NCBI GenBank assembly: GCA_030442055.1
Contig: JAUJEB010000001.1
Location: 2,542,001-2,606,000, forward strand
Length of the DNA: 64,000 nt
DNA from: Agaribacillus aureus
GTDB taxonomy: Bacteria > Bacteroidota > Bacteroidia > Cytophagales > Cyclobacteriaceae
Reading direction: 5' to 3'
Numbering within the stretch: the first letter of the stretch is position 1; every line of letters begins with the position of its first letter. The position numbers and the translations under genes were made by a program. Below, piece after piece: positions 61,216 through 64,000 of this stretch. Below the pieces are notes generated by a model that was not told the DNA's origin, did not search any database, and was given only the letters and a program-made list of their open reading frames with translations.

Positions 61216-63036
61216 TTAATTAATAGGTGTGACTGTGACTCTAACTACCTGATTGATTGGAGGAATTTCAAACGGGTCTGTATCATTAAAGTTGAGTCTT
61301 CTTAACACATTATTTTCATCATCAGCACCTGTATCTGCCCCACTTTGTCTTATGGCCTGATCTAAACCAGCCCCTGGGAATTGATCTACCTCACTTCCAA
61401 CATCGTATAGTAGCACTGAATTTGTTATATCGCCATTAATAGGTGAACCATTGCTAAAGAGCGGCAGTCCTCCTTGGCTAAAGGTGTAAAACCAATCATT
61501 ACTCTGGATAAACATGATGGCGAATGATAAGTTATATCCGGGTTTGGCAAAAACTGTAAACGAATAAGAGCCCCCCGGTCCAATCGGCCCCGGAGCATCT
61601 GCACCATCAGGGGTATTGATAACAGCACTGCTTATCACATCGCTATTGGCAGCCAGCGCAGCGGCCAACGCAGCAGGGTCGCCATCTTCAGCAATAGCTA
61701 CCAATCCTTCGCCACGATCGGGAGAACCCGAGTCAAACAAGGCGTTGACACCATCCTCATGCAGCGCCCAAACACCAGGAGAAAGGGGAACAGTTAAACC
61801 AGTATTGGCAATGAGAAAGTCACTGAAAACACTTGGGTCCCCATCTTCCGCTATCTGCTCTATACCGTTCCCTCTTTCAGGTTCACTATTGGTAAATATT
61901 GGATTATCCGAGGTGTGCACCAAATAACCTCCTGGCGATAATGGCGTTTCCACGGCCGTACCAGCCGATAAATTCTCAATGGTTACGGTAAAGAATACAC
62001 CATCATTGGCAATCGAAACACTCACTAAATCACTGACAGCAGGATAATCAATTGTTACTTCCATGTCCGCGTCATCGGTAGTTACGACAGGAATTACACC
62101 GCCTACCTCATCCAGCAACTGAATGTTAGCAGATTCTTCCGTACCTGATCCAGGGGGCATATTGCCTGGCCCCGGTTGGTCATCGCTTCCGGGAGCCCTG
62201 TTTAATTCGGTTCCCGCATCCCATAGAAATACCTGGTCTGTTATATCACCACTAATCGGGTTGCCATCTACATCGTATAAATCAATTCCGGTGCCAAGTG
62301 GCGCAAGAAAAAGGTCATTCGACGCAACCAGCATAGTAAGAAAAGAGAGCTTAGTCTCAGTACCCGGCAATACGCTTGGTCCGGCATAAAATGAAAACTG
62401 GTAAGTGTCTCCTGAGCCCGGTAATACAGGACCTGGTGCTGTGGCGCCAACCGGCGTATTAAAAATACCGCTTTGAAAGAAATCAAAAGCACGGCCAACA
62501 TTTTCAATAGATACGGTAAATGGCACAATGCCTGCATTAGCCCCAATGTTTCCCTGAGCCACCAAAGTTTCCAGCTCAGCATCGCTCAGGTGAACATTTA
62601 TGTAACCGTCGAAACCTGTCAACGCCCCGTAACTCACGTTGGCCCCGGCATCATCTGTAATTACTTCCGTCATACTAATGCCTGTAGTACCATCTACATT
62701 TTGCAGGCTGATAGCAATATCGCCGGGCCCCGGAGCCATGCCATTGTGAATGTGTGCCGGGTGGCTTCCGCCGGATGGTGTGCCATCCAAAGAAATAATC
62801 ACATAGCTGTAGTTATCACTTCTTTCAGCAAATACAGCTTTTCCATTAATGTTTGGGTCCGCTACTGAATTTAATGGGTATGTTTCAAAATTGCCCGTCA
62901 AATTGGGTAATGTATCCAGGATAGCCATTACAATGTCGTCGATATTCACCTCGGGTGGAGGTGTTCCTTCATCGTCGTCGCTACACGCGCCAAATAGGGT
63001 GGTAGTCAAAATTAAAATTACCAATAGTTTTTTCAT
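61216..63036 (-). CDS. Lipoprotein with CHRD-like and spondin-like domains
   Basis: The 606-residue protein has a lipobox LFGAC and acidic SDDDEG linker, so it should be displayed on the surface or in the periplasm. Residues of about 42-165 look like a CHRD domain (LPNLTGNFETYPLNSVADPNINGKAVF, HPAHIHNGMAPGPGDIAI, YINVHLSDAE). Two spondin_N-like parts follow. The first spans about 173-300 (FTVSIENVGRAFDF, FLTMLVASNDLFLAP). The second spans about 347-600, where the module PxxxxGxxxIAEDGDP occurs twice in tandem (near 386-400 and 440-454) before LSFAIMFIQSNDWFYTF. These domains are shared with animal matrix proteins. The function in bacteria is unknown. A second SusCD or other partner is not near. 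Confidence 0.8.
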   Translation of the reverse strand: MKKLLVILILTTTLFGACSDDDEGTPPPEVNIDDIVMAILDTLPNLTGNFETYPLNSVADPNINGKAVFAERSDNYSYVIISLDGTPSGGSHPAHIHNGMAPGPGDIAISLQNVDGTTGISMTEVITDDAGANVSYGALTGFDGYINVHLSDAELETLVAQGNIGANAGIVPFTVSIENVGRAFDFFQSGIFNTPVGATAPGPVLPGSGDTYQFSFYAGPSVLPGTETKLSFLTMLVASNDLFLAPLGTGIDLYDVDGNPISGDITDQVFLWDAGTELNRAPGSDDQPGPGNMPPGSGTEESANIQLLDEVGGVIPVVTTDDADMEVTIDYPAVSDLVSVSIANDGVFFTVTIENLSAGTAVETPLSPGGYLVHTSDNPIFTNSEPERGNGIEQIAEDGDPSVFSDFLIANTGLTVPLSPGVWALHEDGVNALFDSGSPDRGEGLVAIAEDGDPAALAAALAANSDVISSAVINTPDGADAPGPIGPGGSYSFTVFAKPGYNLSFAIMFIQSNDWFYTFSQGGLPLFSNGSPINGDITNSVLLYDVGSEVDQFPGAGLDQAIRQSGADTGADDENNVLRRLNFNDTDPFEIPPINQVVRVTVTPIN

Positions 63037-63362
63037 GCTCGTTTAGATTTTTTGTTTCATGCAAAAAAGCCTTATAACTATCACAGGAGTATCACGGAAT
63101 TCTAAACGATTTATAAAGTGTTTATCACGAAAATATCATGATCTGTAAGGTAAAAATCTACCACATCCATCAGACCCATGCACATGCCTTGCTGCCATCT
63201 GAAATCTATACTGCCAGGGCACCCCTGAAATTGTTGGCATAAAAAGGTTGGAATTCTCTGAATATTGCTTTTATTGCATTGAAAACACGAAATTAATTAC
63301 AAAAGCGCCCCGTTTGACCAATTGAAATTCGGCATAGTGTCAGGCCTAAAACCCAAAAAATC
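63037..63362. other. Divergent intergenic region between spondin-like and permease genes
   Basis: About 326 bp hold the promoters of two divergent genes. A 34-codon frame at 63138-63242 on the plus strand has no ribosome binding site and no recognisable motif. I see no repeat or RNA gene. Confidence 0.4.
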
Positions 63363-64000
63363 ATGCTCCCATTTACTATCAAAACGGCCCTTAGAAACTT
63401 ACTAAGAACAAAGCAGAATGCTTTTATTATTATTTTGAGCCTTACCATCTCCTTTTCGTTTTCGAACGTCCTGATCGCTTTCATTTCTTATGAATCAAAC
63501 ACGGACGCTTTTCACCAAAAGCAAGCGCATATTTACCGGCTGTTTAGTGACGATCCATTTGAGGAAGGGAAAAAAATCAGATTCATCGCCAGGGGTGCCA
63601 GTCAGTTTTTATTGGATCGCTTTCCCGAGGTAAACAAAGTATGTAAAGTTGAGGCCCTGGACCGGAAAGGCAGCTTCTTGAGCTCGGAAAATGCGCTTAT
63701 TAAAAACCAAATGATATTGGCTGCAGACCCAACTTTTTTTGAGTTCTTTGATTTTCCAATCTCCGAAGGCAACAGGAAAAAGGCTATTTCCAGCGATGGT
63801 ATCGTACTCCAGGAGGCACTGGCAAAAAAGCTTTTCGGAACCCCACCCTATATCGGTAACACCGTCGAATTAAATAACGAAAAGGGAACAAAGGCTTTCA
63901 AAGTGACAGCTATTATTGAAAATTTCCATGAAAATACCCAACTCAAGTTTGATGCAGTGGTTTCCAGCCAAGAGCAGTCATATGGGGGCTCCCTTTTCAT
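63363..64000 (+). CDS. MacB/FtsX-type ABC transporter permease, N-terminal part
   Basis: The first 212 codons of a permease run off the window edge. The start MLPFTIKTALRNLLRTKQNAFIIILSLTISFSFSNVLIAFISYES gives the amphipathic entry and first transmembrane helix of MacB_PCD proteins, here with a Bacteroidota-type sequence. DAFHQKQAHIYRLFSDDPFEEGKKIRF and VLQEALAKKLFGTPPYIGNTVELNNEKGTKAFKVTAIIENFHENTQLKFDAVV match the periplasmic core domain of this family. Such permeases move lipoproteins, peptides or drugs, or act as mechanotransmitters. The ATPase partner is not in the window. Confidence 0.9.
   Translation, partial: MLPFTIKTALRNLLRTKQNAFIIILSLTISFSFSNVLIAFISYESNTDAFHQKQAHIYRLFSDDPFEEGKKIRFIARGASQFLLDRFPEVNKVCKVEALDRKGSFLSSENALIKNQMILAADPTFFEFFDFPISEGNRKKAISSDGIVLQEALAKKLFGTPPYIGNTVELNNEKGTKAFKVTAIIENFHENTQLKFDAVVSSQEQSYGGSLF

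Noticed and set aside
63138-63242. 34-codon plus-strand frame in the gap before the permease gene
   Set aside because: There is no ribosome binding site, no motif and an unremarkable composition; chance is the simpler explanation.
1-64000. tRNA, rRNA, CRISPR arrays, transposases, integrases or prophage genes
   Set aside because: I looked for conserved tRNA arms, regularly spaced repeats and transposase motifs by eye and found none that could be supported.

Overview
The window is typical Bacteroidota chromosome, probably of a Cytophagales-type bacterium. The evidence is two SusC/SusD outer-membrane uptake pairs, several Cys-anchored lipoproteins, many TTG starts with weak Shine-Dalgarno sequences, one good TTG/TAnnTTTG promoter (upstream of rpmE2), a GlmU-like NTP_transf_4 protein and the housekeeping order birA / rsfS-ftsH-lpxH. 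I see no rRNA, tRNA, CRISPR array, insertion sequence or prophage.

Layout. 1-6.5 kb: partial birA (minus), then rsfS, ftsH, lpxH and a secreted propeller-like protein (plus), then a TolC-family protein (minus). 6.8-18.7 kb: a nutrient-uptake region with two complete SusCD pairs, one extra lipoprotein and a LuxR/NarL-type response regulator. Both susC promoter regions and the regulator's own upstream region carry a similar TACCC...GGGTA-type dyad, which suggests one regulon. 19-23.5 kb: a TPR/WG-repeat secreted protein and a sodium-coupled NSS transporter with a 40-residue MetS-type small subunit. 23.5-29.4 kb: a minus-strand housekeeping run (GlmU-like, holB, hemC, cyclophilin, RmlD-like reductase) and rpmE2; a strong plus-strand terminator between them has no recognised gene in front of it.

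29.7-41.1 kb: an outer-membrane protein, an MsbA-like ABC exporter, then a four-gene minus-strand cluster (gamma-glutamyltransferase family, MscS channel, ATP-grasp ligase, aspartoacylase-like zinc hydrolase). The ligase and hydrolase overlap by 4 bp and look like a make/break pair for an amide-bonded metabolite. An SDR, a PAP2 phosphatase and a lipoprotein follow. 41.3-46.2 kb: an ECF sigma factor, putative anti-sigma factor, DUF4097 protein, two small outer-membrane proteins and an S41 peptidase. 46.2-50.7 kb: minus-strand regulators and small enzymes (DUF2892, Crp/Fnr, thioesterase, dimeric-barrel and NTF2-like proteins, AraC, membrane protein, PadR), with a duplicated 13-bp operator candidate in front of padR.

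51-54 kb: a self-contained class I cytochrome P450 cassette (P450, [2Fe-2S] ferredoxin, ferredoxin reductase) with an unannotated aromatic-rich 24-codon ORF between the P450 and ferredoxin genes. 54-64 kb: TlpA-like thioredoxin, PagL-like protein, crotonase, an unusual SF2 helicase with two hydrophobic helices near its C-terminus, an MFS transporter, a CHRD/spondin-like lipoprotein and the start of a MacB/FtsX-type permease cut by the window edge.

The best leads for something undescribed are the ATP-grasp/aspartoacylase/MscS/GGT cluster, the P450 cassette with its small ORF, the SusCD-response regulator regulon and the membrane-associated SF2 helicase. All functional proposals for them are inference from motifs and context.
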